From contig NC_044979.1 of the NCBI RefSeq assembly GCF_008728515.1, positions 168,562,037 to 168,626,036 of the forward strand: 64,000 bases of DNA. Reading direction: 5' to 3'. Origin of the DNA: Papio anubis. Lineage: Eukaryota; Chordata; Mammalia; Primates; Cercopithecidae. Below are positions 1 through 10,123 of this stretch, one piece after another. The translations under genes and the position numbers were made by a program. Below the pieces are notes generated by a model, which worked only from the letters and a program-made list of their open reading frames with translations, had not been told where the DNA came from and searched no databases. Every line of letters begins with the position of its first letter. Positions within the stretch are counted from its first letter, which is position 1.

Positions 1-239
1 TAAAAGTACCAGATTCTGGGGTCAGCTTAGAGAAGTTTATTCAGCGTAGGAAGCACCTTGATCTCCCATCATCCTGGCACAGAGTGTCCTAGCTTCTCTG
101 TGACTGAGGCAAGAAAAAAAAAAAAAAAAAACCACCATAAAGAGCTAGGTAGCTTTTTTTGAGGTTGGGGGTGGGGCGGGGGGCGGGCCCTCATTTTGAT
201 TGGGCAAATAATTTTTCCTGCACCTGTGACCAGGAAATA
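1..239. other. Window start, unique sequence with A-run and G-rich run
   Basis: No gene is seen. An A-run lies at about 113-130, and a G-rich run of G-tract type (GGGGGTGGGGCGGGGGGCGGG) around 164-186 could form a quadruplex. Confidence 0.5.
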
Positions 240-535
240 ATTTTTTTTTTTTTGGAGACAGTCTCACTCTGTCACCCAGGCTAGAGTGCAGTGGCATGAC
301 CTCGGTTCGCTGCAACCTCTGCCTCTTGGGTTCAAGCGATTCTCCTGCTTCAGCCTTCTGACTAACTGAGATTATAGGCTCCTGCCAACACGCCCGGCTA
401 ATTTTTGTATTTTTAGTAGAGATAGGCTTTCAACATGTTGGCCAGGCTGGTCTCGAACTCCTGACCTCAGGTGATTTGCCTGCCTCAGCCTCCCAAAGTG
501 CTAGGATTACAGGCAGCAGCCACCACACTCTGCCC
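240..535 (-). mobile_element. Alu (diverged)
   Basis: A T-run followed by GAGACAGTCTCACTCTGTCACCC reads as the reverse complement of an Alu. The 3' part has lost the usual GAGCCACCGCGCC form. It is an old (J/S-type) copy. Confidence 0.9.
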
Positions 536-2139
536 CATGGAAAGACTGTATTCTAAATATGGGCTGCAGGTATGCATGTGTGTGTTTGTAGGTTTAGAAA
601 GAGAGCATTCTCTGTTCAGTTGAGAGAGTGAGGTACAGAAACAACAGTGGACAGAGTATGCTACCATTTGTGTGGGGGGGAAAAAAGAAAGATATTTAAA
701 TATAGTTTGTACTTGCAAAGAATATTTATAGAATACACAAGAAACTGTAACAGTAGTTGCCTCTGGGGGTCTGGGGAAAGGAGATCAGTTGTACCAGGGA
801 GACTTGCTTTTAATCAAATACCCTGTGTACTATTAGTTTTACTTCAGGTAAGTGCTACACAGTACCTATTCAAAACATGGTTTAAAGAGGAGGGAATTTC
901 AGTTTATATGATTTCCTTCCTTCCTTCCTTCCTTCCTTCCTTCCTTCCTTCCTTCCTTCCACTCTCGCTCCATCCCTCAACCCCCCTTTCTTTTTTATTT
1001 CTTTCTTAGTGCAAACTGTAAACACTGCCTAAACAGAATGACCTCTTTGCTTAGACAAATGCCTTCGATTCAACCTAGAAGCAGATGATCTGTTGTTGTT
1101 ATTGTTGGAAGTGGGGAAAGAAAAAATAAATCAACGTCTAAAACTCCCACATTTTGCAAAGTCACAGAACCCAAGTTCTGCCTGGTCACAACTGCAGTCA
1201 AGGAATGTCTTGCTCCCATCTTAAAGTCATTCTTCCTGGAGCCAACTAAGCCACTTAAAGACCAGTGGACTCAGCTTTCCACACACGTCTGCCTCTTCTT
1301 CAGGCAAAGTAGGAACCAGTTCTTCCCTCTGTATATGCAGGAAAAGACTCTGCAAAGGAGAGCGAGCTCTGGGTGCAGAGCCCCAAAGGGCCCAGGAGGA
1401 GAGCATGCCTTCCGTGTCTTGTCAGGAGGGGCCCTGACCCCAGGGTCTTCCCAGCACAACCATCCACACAGTGGAAACAGATTTCAGGGGTTCCAGCTCT
1501 GGCCAGTTTTTCGGGGCTGAACAAGCCCTGGGCAAAGGAGAGGAAGGTCCGAAGGGGATTGAACACTGCAGCCCTACACAGTTAAAGGGGATTGGGTGGA
1601 TCTTGTTTTTATATGGAAAGACATCTAAGAGGTGCTGAGAAATAAAATTAAGCAGGTTACAAAGTTTGTATACAACCAGGCTAGAAGGGCATTCATCAAA
1701 ATCTTGACAGTGGTTTGCTGGGAGGGGCAGAGGTGTTGGAATGGTAATGGTGACGTTCGCTTTCTGTATCATTTCAGTTTTGGTTTGTTTGTTTACAATG
1801 CACATGCATCTTTTTAACAGCATGCTTATTGAATGTTGTTTAACAGGTGGTCAAGGGGTTTGGAAGCATGACTATTCATATGGTTTGGGAGAGGTTGCTG
1901 AATCTCCAGCAGATACCCTTGTGAGCTTCAGACGGGGGTCTGTGTATGGGACTGGAAGACCCCAGGACCTTGGAGACAGGAGCAAAGCCTAGCATGAGCC
2001 CCAGAAGACGGAGAGCAAGGCTTCTCAAACGCCACTGTGCAGGTGCACCACCTGGGGACCTTGGCTTATGTGGATTCCGTTTCAGTGGGTCTGGGTGGGA
2101 TCGAGACCTTTTGTTTCCAACGAACACCCACGTCCCAGG
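536..2139. other. Intergenic, upstream of OLIG2
   Basis: No gene is supported. A TTCC microsatellite lies at 911-960. Two stretches (about 730-900 and 1640-1810) resemble degraded copies of an old interspersed repeat. Around 2008-2100 a fragment (CTTCTCAAACGCCACTGTGCAGGTGCACCACCTGGGG) resembles MER20. Confidence 0.45.
911..960. repeat. (TTCC)n microsatellite
   Basis: About twelve perfect TTCC units. Confidence 0.95.
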
Positions 2140-2720
2140 ACCTCACTGGAAGGAGGCGGGCGGGCGCGGGGAGCCTTCCCGAGGTTCCTGGTTCTCAAGA
2201 GCCGGGTGTAAGGAAAGAAAATCAAAGACAGAATTGATTTATATGTATTGGAGGGGAATATTGGAGGAAGTGGGAGCAGAGGAGCACGCCCAGCCTCCAC
2301 TCCTGTCTTTCCCGCCCCCTAGTCCAAACCCCAAACCGAGTCCGGGCGCGCCTTGCAGGGCGCCCGAGCTCTGCAGCGGCGTTGCAAGCTGAACCCATCC
2401 GGCACAAACTGCTGGCCACTGGCCCCTGACGCCTGGCAGTTTGCGGCGCTGGCCTGCAGCCCGGGGCCCACGCGGTGGAGGCTTTCCCGCGCGCTGCGCA
2501 GCTCCGCGGGGCCGGGGAGACTCTGCTCGGGAGTCAGTCCGCTTGGCTGCAGAATCCTCACCCGCTGAACGTCGGGGCAGCCCCAAGCTAGGACGCCAGG
2601 CGGCGGAGGGCACTATCCAGGTGCGCTGCTGCACCAGCCGCTCTCTGGCGTTAGTCAGTCCCGGGACAACCTGAAGCGCGATAGATATTGGAGAGGGGCC
2701 GTCTAGCGGGGGACCAGGCG
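2140..2720. promoter_or_regulatory. CpG-rich block, about 6 kb upstream of OLIG2
   Basis: There is dense CpG and high GC in an otherwise moderate-GC region, for example around 2340-2570. Several short overlapping ORFs occur in all frames, as expected from GC-rich DNA, and none is credible. It is likely part of the OLIG2 CpG or Polycomb domain, or an upstream regulatory element or lncRNA start. Confidence 0.5.
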
Positions 2721-4919
2721 TCGCACATTACTGATGGCTAGTGGGGAGGAGGGAATGGGTTGCACCTTGTCCTCATAAGGCCGGCAGTGAGCAGCCCAAG
2801 AGGCATTTTTGAAACTGGATTAACTAGGGGGGAAATTGTAGCACTGAAGCCATCGTGACTGCCTTTTGCGCTGTGCGGAAACTCCGGTAAAACTCTTTGG
2901 GCAACAGTCTTACCACCAGCTCTTCAACATGTGCAGCCCTTCTAGGCCTGTCCCTGTTCTGGGCCCCGGGAATGCAAGGCAGGTCCAGGCACTGTGAGGA
3001 CCCTGGCGGTGGGGGAAGATGCTCCCTGACTGTGGAGGAAGCCAGATCCTTACAACACAATGACGAGAACCCAGACCTGCATGGGGGAGCTCTGGGTGCT
3101 ACACCGGCTCAAGGAGGGGTGGAGGGGTCTTCCCAGGACAACCCCTGAACGGCTTGGACAAGATGCTCAGATGGACTGGAGGAAGGGCTTGTGGGATGGG
3201 GGAGCTGGGAGTGGTGGGGAAGGATGGGGAAAGCGCTGGACCACCCAGTGTGGGAGGGGTAGAGGAAAAACCCTCAGGGGCCAGGTTGGAGACCCCGTAG
3301 GCAGGGTTAGAGGGCTTGGACTTGATCCTGACAGGCGATGGGGAGACGTATTGCTACTTATTATGTGCACAGTGGCGAGATCCCTGAAGAAAACACCATC
3401 CCCCGCCCCCACCTCCCATATAGTAAACCAGGTGGTCCGCCCAGTGCTCCCAGGGGGGTGATGGGAGGCGAGGGGTTCCATGCCCTCCACGTGTGCAACT
3501 ACTCCAGGCCCAGGGAAACACCCGGCCCCAAGCGGTAACCCCCGACCAGTCGGGGTTTCCCAGTTCACATTATGACCGAATGGTCTTGCCAGCCAGCCAA
3601 CCGGAGACACCCTGACCTGTTTACCCTGACCCTCCACTCAGAATTAATCACAACTTGTCAAAGGGGGTGGCCTGCAGTGGGGTGGACAGCTCTGTCAATG
3701 CCAGTGTGTGTCTAGCATTTCCTGGGGTGCGGGTGCGGGGAAGGGAGGTGTAGGATGAAACCCTAGAAGCCTCAGGCAGCTGTGATCCGGTGGGCTGGAT
3801 ACTGAAGACCACCCCTGCCTTGACCTCAATTTTCAGTATCTTCATCTGTAAAACGGGAACAACGTGCCTTCCTCCTAGACCCAAAGGGGCTGCAGTGAAG
3901 ATTGGCTGAGATAGCTGTTTGCAAGCTGAGCTCAATGAAAGTTCACTGTGTCCCCCTCAGTCCTATCCCAGTGTCCTACCACTGCGAAGGTGGGGGGCAG
4001 CTTAACTTCAAGGGCACTTCTAGGATAGCCAGGTGGCTGTCAAGCCAGCTTTCCAGCACAGATCGGGATCTTGACAGAAGGGTTGACTGGGAGGGGCGGT
4101 TGCTGGTTTGGGCTTTGTTAGGTTGCATTTTTGTTTGTTGTCTTTTCGTTTCCCTGGGGCAGCACCCCTTCCAGCAAGCTCCACAACTTCCTCTGGAACG
4201 CTCCTAGAGCCCAGCCTCTGCTGGTGCTCGAGCTTAAGCCAGGCCAGCTAAGGGGATCCTGGATTCACACTGCCTCACAGTCACTCAGATTGTTAGCAGA
4301 AGACAAAAATTGCAAGGGGAGGGCTTCATTTGGTTCTTACACATCCTCCAAATCCAGCAGACACCTTGGAAGCCACAGGTAGCTTCTAGAAACCCATTTT
4401 ACCAATGAGAACCTGAGGTGGAAAAAGGACAACTGGAGATCTCTAAGTCTCTGAGCCCATACTCCCTGCCTCCCCACACCTCCAGGCCCTCTGCTGGCAG
4501 GATCTTGGACAAATGCCCACAGCTTTTCCCCGTCTGTAAAATGGACGTCATACCTTCCTCCTATGGCCAGTGAGAGACTAAATTAAATTAAATTAAAGAC
4601 TAAATTCAGGTATCAAGACACCTGAAACTCCTGGCACAATTTAAGTTGCCTTTAAGTGGTCACCGTTGTCATTAGATGGAAGTCAACACCCCAATCATTG
4701 TAAAGGTGCCCATATACCCCAAGATCTAGATTACAGACCTCACAGTTTATTATATACGGCGAATAAACACGTAACACACCTTTGCCCACATTTACATGTA
4801 TTTTACGGACCATGTTTCACACCAGTCCGCATGCACATCTGCACGTGTGTGCATTCGGAAGTATTTACCAAGCACCTGCCAAGTGCCAGGACCCATCCTC
4901 CACACCCAGCGTGAACTGT
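2721..4919. other. Intergenic with MIR fragments
   Basis: No gene is supported. MIR-type fragments are visible at about 3815-3940 (TCTTCATCTGTAAAACGGG) and 4495-4640 (CCCGTCTGTAAAATGGACG, ending in an AAATT-type tandem). Short overlapping ORFs are compositional. Confidence 0.5.
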
Positions 4920-6330
4920 CCTGGACCAGTCCCGGGAGCCGCGGTTCTCACCAGCCGCGCTGACCCTGGACGACTCCTAGAGCTGTTTTGTGAGAAAGAC
5001 ACGCCATTTGTTTGCAGAGTTCTGACTTCTGAGAGGTCATATAGCACACGTTTGGTAGTCAAACGCTGTCATTCGCGACCAGGAGCGATGGCTGTAATGC
5101 CTTTTTCTTTGCTTTGCTTTCCGGTGCCGGGATCCTTTGCCTCCCGCCGCCAGCCCTGGTCAGCTCTGCGCAAGAACGTCTTTCTGTTTGGCAGCCAGGC
5201 CGAGACGCAGCCTGAATGTGAGCAGGAACTCGGAGAAGGGAAGGGAGAGAATCAGAAAGAAGGCCCGGGAGGGACCCGGGAAGCAGTGGGAGGTCTGCGC
5301 CCTGGAGCCGCGCGAGAGCCCGCCGGTTTGGCACCGGCTCCTCCCGGGCCGCCCGGCGGTCCAACAAAGGCCGGCCCCGACACGCACCCGGTCTTTTGTG
5401 GGAGAGAAACACAAAGGGGAGGGAAAAACACGGAGAAGGCCAACAGCACCAGGACGCGGGAGCCAACCAGGAACTCCCGGAGCCGGGGCCCCTTAGCCTC
5501 GGCAAGTGAGCACTCCATTCCGGAGGAAGGGGCCCCAGCTGCGTGCGCGCGCTGGTGGGAACCACAGTGCCTGGGACCCGCCCAGGTTGTCCACCCCGGG
5601 CGCCGGGCGCAGGACCCGGACAAGTGCTGGGGACGCCTCCAGGACGCACCAGGGCGAGCTTGGGCACTGGGATCTAATTTCTAGTTATTCCTGGGAGGGG
5701 GTGGGGAGGCATAGGAGACACAGCGAGAGGTACTCAGTATCCGATTGGCACCAGGGCTAAGGGAGCCCAGGGGCGACACAGATCTCCCCAACCTCCCAAA
5801 CTACTCTGGGGAAGGGAGGATGTTGAGGAAAGGCTGCCGGGTGAAGAAGGGGCCAGCAGCAGCACAGAGCTTCGGACTTTGCCTTCCAGGCTCTAGACTC
5901 GCGCAGTGCCAAGACGAGCCCCTCGACTTTCACCCCGATTCCCAACTCCAGCCACTGGACCGAGCATGCAAAGAACCTCAGACCGCTTGCTCTCACCGCC
6001 GCAAGTCGGTCGCAGGATAGACACGAGTGGGCAGCAACAAAAAAAGAAACCGGGTTCCGGGACACGTGCCGGCGGCTGGGCTAACCTCAGCGGCTGCAAC
6101 CAAGGCGCACGTTGCGCCTGCTGGTGTTTATTAGCTACACTGGCAGGCGCACAACTCCACACCCCGACTGGTGGCCCCACAGCGCGCACCTCCACACATG
6201 TCCTCGCTGCTGTTGGCGGGGCAGGCCCGAAGGAGGCATCTTCAAATGCCCGAGCCCTTTCTGATCCCCACCCCCGCTCCCTGCGTCGTCCGAGTGACAG
6301 ATTCTACTAATTGAACGGTTATGGGTCATC
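4920..6330. promoter_or_regulatory. CpG-rich block, about 2-3 kb upstream of OLIG2
   Basis: GC-rich, CpG-rich and repeat-free. It contains a 300-codon open frame (4782-5684, +) and antisense frames of about 200 codons. These are compositional: overlapping frames on both strands are equally open, and the translations are low-complexity Pro/Gly/Arg/Ala with no recognised domain. It reads as a regulatory CpG island or upstream transcript. Confidence 0.5.
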
Positions 6331-6400
6331 CTTGTAACCGTTGGACGGCATAACACCACGCTTCAGTTCTTCATATTTTAAATACATATTTAACGGATGG
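6300..6400. promoter_or_regulatory. Inverted MYB-type motif cluster
   Basis: AACGGTTA (6314-6321) and its exact inverse TAACCGTT (6335-6342) flank a 13-base spacer. A third TAACGG lies at 6391-6396. AACNG is the MYB-family core. The cluster is about 1.9 kb upstream of OLIG2 exon 1. Binding is inferred. Confidence 0.35.
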
Positions 6401-7479
6401 CTGCAGAGCCAGCTGGGAAACACGCGGATTGAAAAATAATGTTCCAGAAGGCACGAGACTGGGGCGAAGGCGAGAGCCGGCTGGGCTTCTAGCGTAGACC
6501 ACAGAGGGAGACATATCCCAGAACTAGGGGCAATAACGTGGGTTTCTTTTTATATTTGTTTATTTTGTAACTTTGCTACTTGAAGTCCAGTTATTTACTG
6601 TGCTTATTTGTTTGCTTGTTTTTAAAACCGTACTTGCACAGTAAAAGTTTCCCAACAACGGAAGTAACACGACGTTCCTCACACTCCCTAGGAGACTGTA
6701 GGTGTGTACCCGCGCGCGCGCGCTCACAGTGTCAAGTGCTAGCTATCCGAGATCTGCAGAAACAAATTTCTGAATTCGAAATGTATAGATGTTAGAAATT
6801 CAGCTCGGGGAACAGGTTAGGGATTAGGGGAGACAGGCTGCTGCCCGTACTATAAGGAACCGCCAACGCCAGCGTCTGTAGTCCAAGCAGGGCGGCGCTG
6901 TAAAGGCTTAGCAATTTTTTTCTGTAGGCTTGCTGCAGACAGTCTCTGGGTTTTCCCATTTGTAAAATGGGTGAATGCATTCGTACCTCAGCTACTTCAG
7001 TGAGGTGCTTCTCCAGTTCGGGCTTAATTCCTCATCGTCAAGAGTTTTCAGGTTTTAGAGCCAGCCTGCAATCAGTAAAACATGTCCCAACGCAGTCGCG
7101 AGTGGTTCGATCTCGCTGTCTGGCCCACAGCGTGGAGAAGCCTTGCCCAGGCCTGAAACTTCTCTTTGCAGTTCCAGAAAGCAGGCGACTGGGGCAGAAG
7201 GCTCTTTAACCTTTTACAGCGTAGCCCTGCTCGGACTACAGATGCCAGCCTTGCCCCTGCCCTAAGACGTGTGGCGATCACAAAGATGACACTGAAAATA
7301 CTATCATCCGGCTCCCCTGCTAACAAATGGAGGGGTGTTTAACTACAGGCACGACTCTGCCCTGGTGCTAGCGCGGCTACCGTGCGGAAATAACTCGTCC
7401 CTGTACCCACACCATCCTCCACCTAAGGAGAGTTGTGAATTCTTTCAAAACACTCTTCTGAAGTCCGTCCCCTCCCTCC
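6401..7479. other. OLIG2 upstream flank
   Basis: Unique sequence with no gene. It contains an alternating (CG)6 run at 6711-6722 and many CpGs. It lacks Alu or LINE copies and probably belongs to the regulatory flank of OLIG2. Confidence 0.5.
6711..6722. repeat. (CG)6 alternating run
   Basis: Twelve bases of perfect CG alternation, extended by flanking GTGTG and CTCAC purine/pyrimidine alternation. It is a candidate Z-DNA site and unusual in a CpG-depleted genome. Confidence 0.8.
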
Positions 7480-7989
7480 TTGCCCGCCCTCTGCCCCTCA
7501 AGGCCCTGCCCCCAGCTGGGGGCGCTACCGGCTGCCCGCGGAGCTGCAGTCACAGCCACCTCCTAGACGCGCGAGGAGAGCACCAAGAAAGTGGGGACTT
7601 TGTGCCTGGGCATCGTTTACATTTGGGGCGCCAAATGCCCACGTGTTGATGAAGCCAGTGAGATGGGAACAGGCGGCGGGAAACCAGAGAGAGGAAGAGC
7701 TAGGGAGGAGACCCCAGCCCCGGATCCTGGGTCGCCAGGGTTTTCCACGCGCATCCCAAAAGGTGCGGCTGCGTGGGGCATCACGTTAGTTTGTTAGACT
7801 CTGCAGGGTCCCCAAATCATCCCGTCCCCCAACCTTACTGTGTGGTGGCCATATTTTTTACAGAAATTTGACTACGTTCCCTTTCTCCCCCGGTCCCAAG
7901 CGCGCTCAGCCCTCTCCATCCCCCTTGAGCCCGCCCCTCTCCTCCCCCTCGCCTCCTCGGGTCCCTCCTCTAGTCCCTCCCTAAGAATC

Positions 7990-8230
7990 TCCCGGCCACG
8001 GGCGCCCATTGGTTGTGCGCGGGGAGGAGGCGTGTGCCCTGCCTGGCGAGTTTCATTGAGCGGAATTAGCCCGGATGACATCAGCTTCCCAGCCCCCCGG
8101 CGGGCCCAGCTCATTGGCGCGGCAGCCCCTCCAGGACACGCACATTGTTCCCCGCCCCCGCCCCGGCCACCGCTGCTGCCGTCTCCGCTGCCACCGGGCT
8201 ATAAAAACCGGCCGAGCCCCAAAAGGTGCG
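7990..8230 (+). promoter_or_regulatory. OLIG2: OLIG2 core promoter
   Basis: Just upstream of exon 1 are two inverted CCAAT boxes (ATTGG at 8008-8012 and 8113-8117). A CRE/AP-1-like TGACATCA lies at 8076-8083, a GC-box run (CCCCGCCCCCGCCCC) near 8150-8165, and a TATA box (TATAAAAA) at 8200-8207. This order is typical of a TATA-containing CpG-island promoter and places the start near 8228-8235. Confidence 0.75.
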
Positions 8231-8321
8231 GATGCTTATTATAGACCTACGCGACACCAGTGCCCGGTGCCAGGTTCTCCGCTGAGGCTTTTCGGAGCGA
8301 GCTCCTCAAATCGCATCCACA
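8228..8321 (+). other. OLIG2: OLIG2 exon 1 (5'UTR)
   Basis: This is the probable non-coding first exon. It begins about 25-30 bases after the TATA box at 8200-8207 and ends at a strong splice donor, A|GTAAGT (8322-8327). The exact start is uncertain. If transcription starts before 8232, the 5'UTR would include an ATG at 8232-8234, so the start matters for translation. Confidence 0.6.
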
Positions 8322-9027
8322 GTAAGTGTCCCCGCCCCCCAGCAGCCCCAGTCTAGATTCCAAGGACAGACGCTTCTCAACTCCGCTGTGACCCAGAATG
8401 CTCCGATACAGGGGGTCTGGATCCCTCCTCTGCGAGCCATTTCTCCAGAGCGACTTTGCTGTTCTGTCCTCCCCCCACTCACCGCTGCATGCCCCTCGCC
8501 AAAAGCGAAAAGTCGGAGCGACAACAGCTCTTTCTGCCCAAGCCCAAGTCAGCTGGTGAGCTCCCCGTAGTCTCCAGACGCAGCACATGGACTCTGGGCC
8601 CCGCGCCGGCGCTGGGTGCTTGTGCGTGTGCGTGTGTTTGCTGCGTGGTGTCGATGGAGATAAGGTGGACCCGTCTGGGGAACAAAATCATTAGTTCTCT
8701 ATTTAGATCTCCACCGTCCCCAAAGAAAGGCCCTCACTTCCCACTCGTTTATTCCAGCCCGAGAGACTCAGCTTTCCCACTCCTAACTGAAAACACGAAG
8801 CCTCTAGAATGCCACCCGCACCCCGAGGGTCACCAACGCTCCCTGAAATAACCTGTTGCATGAGAGCGGAGGGGAGATAAAGAGAGCTTAATTATAGGCA
8901 CCCGCGTGCAGCTAAAAGGAGGGCTAGAGTTAGTAGCGAGGGGGACGAGGAACCACGGGCCACCTGTGCCGGGACCCCGCGCTGCGGTACTGCGGCGCAG
9001 GCGGGAGCAGCTTTTCTGTCTCACTCA

Positions 9028-9065
<38 letters not shown>

Positions 9066-9090
9066 CTCTTTTCTCCTCCTCTCCTGGAAG
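8322..9090 (+). other. OLIG2: OLIG2 intron 1
   Basis: The donor GTAAGT is at 8322-8327. The acceptor AG at 9089-9090 follows a 30-base CT microsatellite (9032-9062) and a TTCTCCTCCTCTCC stretch. A homeodomain-type TTAATTATA lies near 8889, and the 5' part remains CpG-rich. A second possible acceptor is the TAG at 9101-9103. I chose 9090 because the pyrimidine tract abuts it. Confidence 0.65.
9032..9062 (+). repeat. (CT)n microsatellite at the OLIG2 splice acceptor
   Basis: About 15 CT units immediately upstream of the exon 2 acceptor, forming part of its pyrimidine tract. Confidence 0.9.
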
Positions 9091-9151
9091 TTTCGGGTCC
9101 TAGGGAAGGAGGACCCTGCGAAAGCTGCGACGACTATCCTCCCCCGGGGCC

Positions 9152-10123
9152 ATGGACTCGGACGCCAGCCTGGTGTCCAGCCGCCCGTCGTCGCCAGAGC
9201 CCGATGACCTTTTTCTGCCGGCCCGGAGTAAGGGCAGTAGCGGCAGCGCCTTCACTGGGGGCACAGTGTCCTCGTCCACCCCGAGCGACTGCCCGCCGGA
9301 GCTGAGCGCTGAGCTGCGCAGCGCTATGGGCTCTGCGGGCGCGCATCCTGGTGACAAGCTAGGAGGCAGCGGCTTCAAGTCATCCTCGTCCAGCACCTCG
9401 TCGTCCACGTCGTCGGCGGCCGCGTCGTCCACCAAGAAGGACAAGAAGCAAATGACAGAGCCAGAGCTGCAGCAGCTGCGTCTCAAGATCAACAGCCGCG
9501 AGCGCAAGCGCATGCACGACCTCAACATCGCCATGGACGGCCTGCGCGAGGTCATGCCGTACGCGCACGGCCCTTCGGTGCGCAAGCTTTCCAAGATCGC
9601 CACGCTGCTCCTGGCGCGCAACTACATCCTCATGCTCACCAACTCGCTGGAGGAGATGAAGCGACTGGTGAGCGAGATCTACGGGGGCCACCACGCTGGC
9701 TTCCACCCGTCGGCCTGTGGGGGCCTGGCGCACTCCGCGCCCCTGCCCGCAGCCACCGCGCACCCGGCAGCAGCAGCGCACGCAGCACATCACCCCGCGG
9801 TGCACCACCCCATCCTGCCGCCCGCCGCCGCAGCGGCTGCTGCAGCCGCTGCCGCTGCGGCGGTGTCCAGCGCCTCTCTGCCCGGTTCGGGGCTGCCGTC
9901 GGTCGGCTCCATCCGTCCACCGCACGGCCTACTCAAGTCTCCGTCTGCTGCCGCGGCCGCCCCGCTGGGGGGCGGGGGTGGCGGCAGTGGGGGCAGCGGG
10001 GGTTTCCAGCACTGGGGCGGCATGCCCTGCCCCTGCAGCATGTGCCAGGTGCCGCCGCCGCACCACCACGTGTCGGCCATGGGCGCCGGCAGCCTGCCGC
10101 GCCTCACCTCCGACGCCAAGTGA
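9152..10123 (+). CDS. OLIG2: Oligodendrocyte transcription factor 2 (bHLH)
   Basis: OLIG2 is a class II bHLH transcription factor, mostly a repressor. It acts in the nucleus to specify spinal motor neuron and oligodendrocyte progenitors, and it pairs with E proteins on E-boxes. The 323-aa length equals the human protein. The N terminus is Ser-rich and includes the S10/S13/S14 cluster known as a phosphorylation site. A Ser/Thr tract spans 77-88. The basic region (NSRERKRMHDLN, 114-125) and helix-loop-helix reach about residue 165, containing RKLSKIATLLLARNYI. The C-terminal half has His/Ala-rich sequence, a 13-residue poly-Ala run at 225-237, a poly-Gly run and a CPCSMC motif at 293-298. The ATG at 9152 has a good context (GCC before it) and starts the known MDSDASLVSS sequence. 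Against my memory of human, Ser57 replaces Gly and Gly281 replaces Ala. The whole CDS is in exon 2. Confidence 0.98.
   Translation: MDSDASLVSSRPSSPEPDDLFLPARSKGSSGSAFTGGTVSSSTPSDCPPELSAELRSAMGSAGAHPGDKLGGSGFKSSSSSTSSSTSSAAASSTKKDKKQMTEPELQQLRLKINSRERKRMHDLNIAMDGLREVMPYAHGPSVRKLSKIATLLLARNYILMLTNSLEEMKRLVSEIYGGHHAGFHPSACGGLAHSAPLPAATAHPAAAAHAAHHPAVHHPILPPAAAAAAAAAAAAAVSSASLPGSGLPSVGSIRPPHGLLKSPSAAAAAPLGGGGGGSGGSGGFQHWGGMPCPCSMCQVPPPHHHVSAMGAGSLPRLTSDAK

Noticed and set aside
4782..5684. 300-codon frame as a protein gene
   Set aside because: GC-rich compositional frame, overlapped by open antisense frames, with no domain, no repeat of the frame in a recognised family and a weak start.
9380..9925. 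181-codon antisense frame over the OLIG2 CDS
   Set aside because: It is a shadow of a GC-rich coding sequence with Arg/Gly-rich low-complexity translation. Similar antisense frames cover OLIG1.
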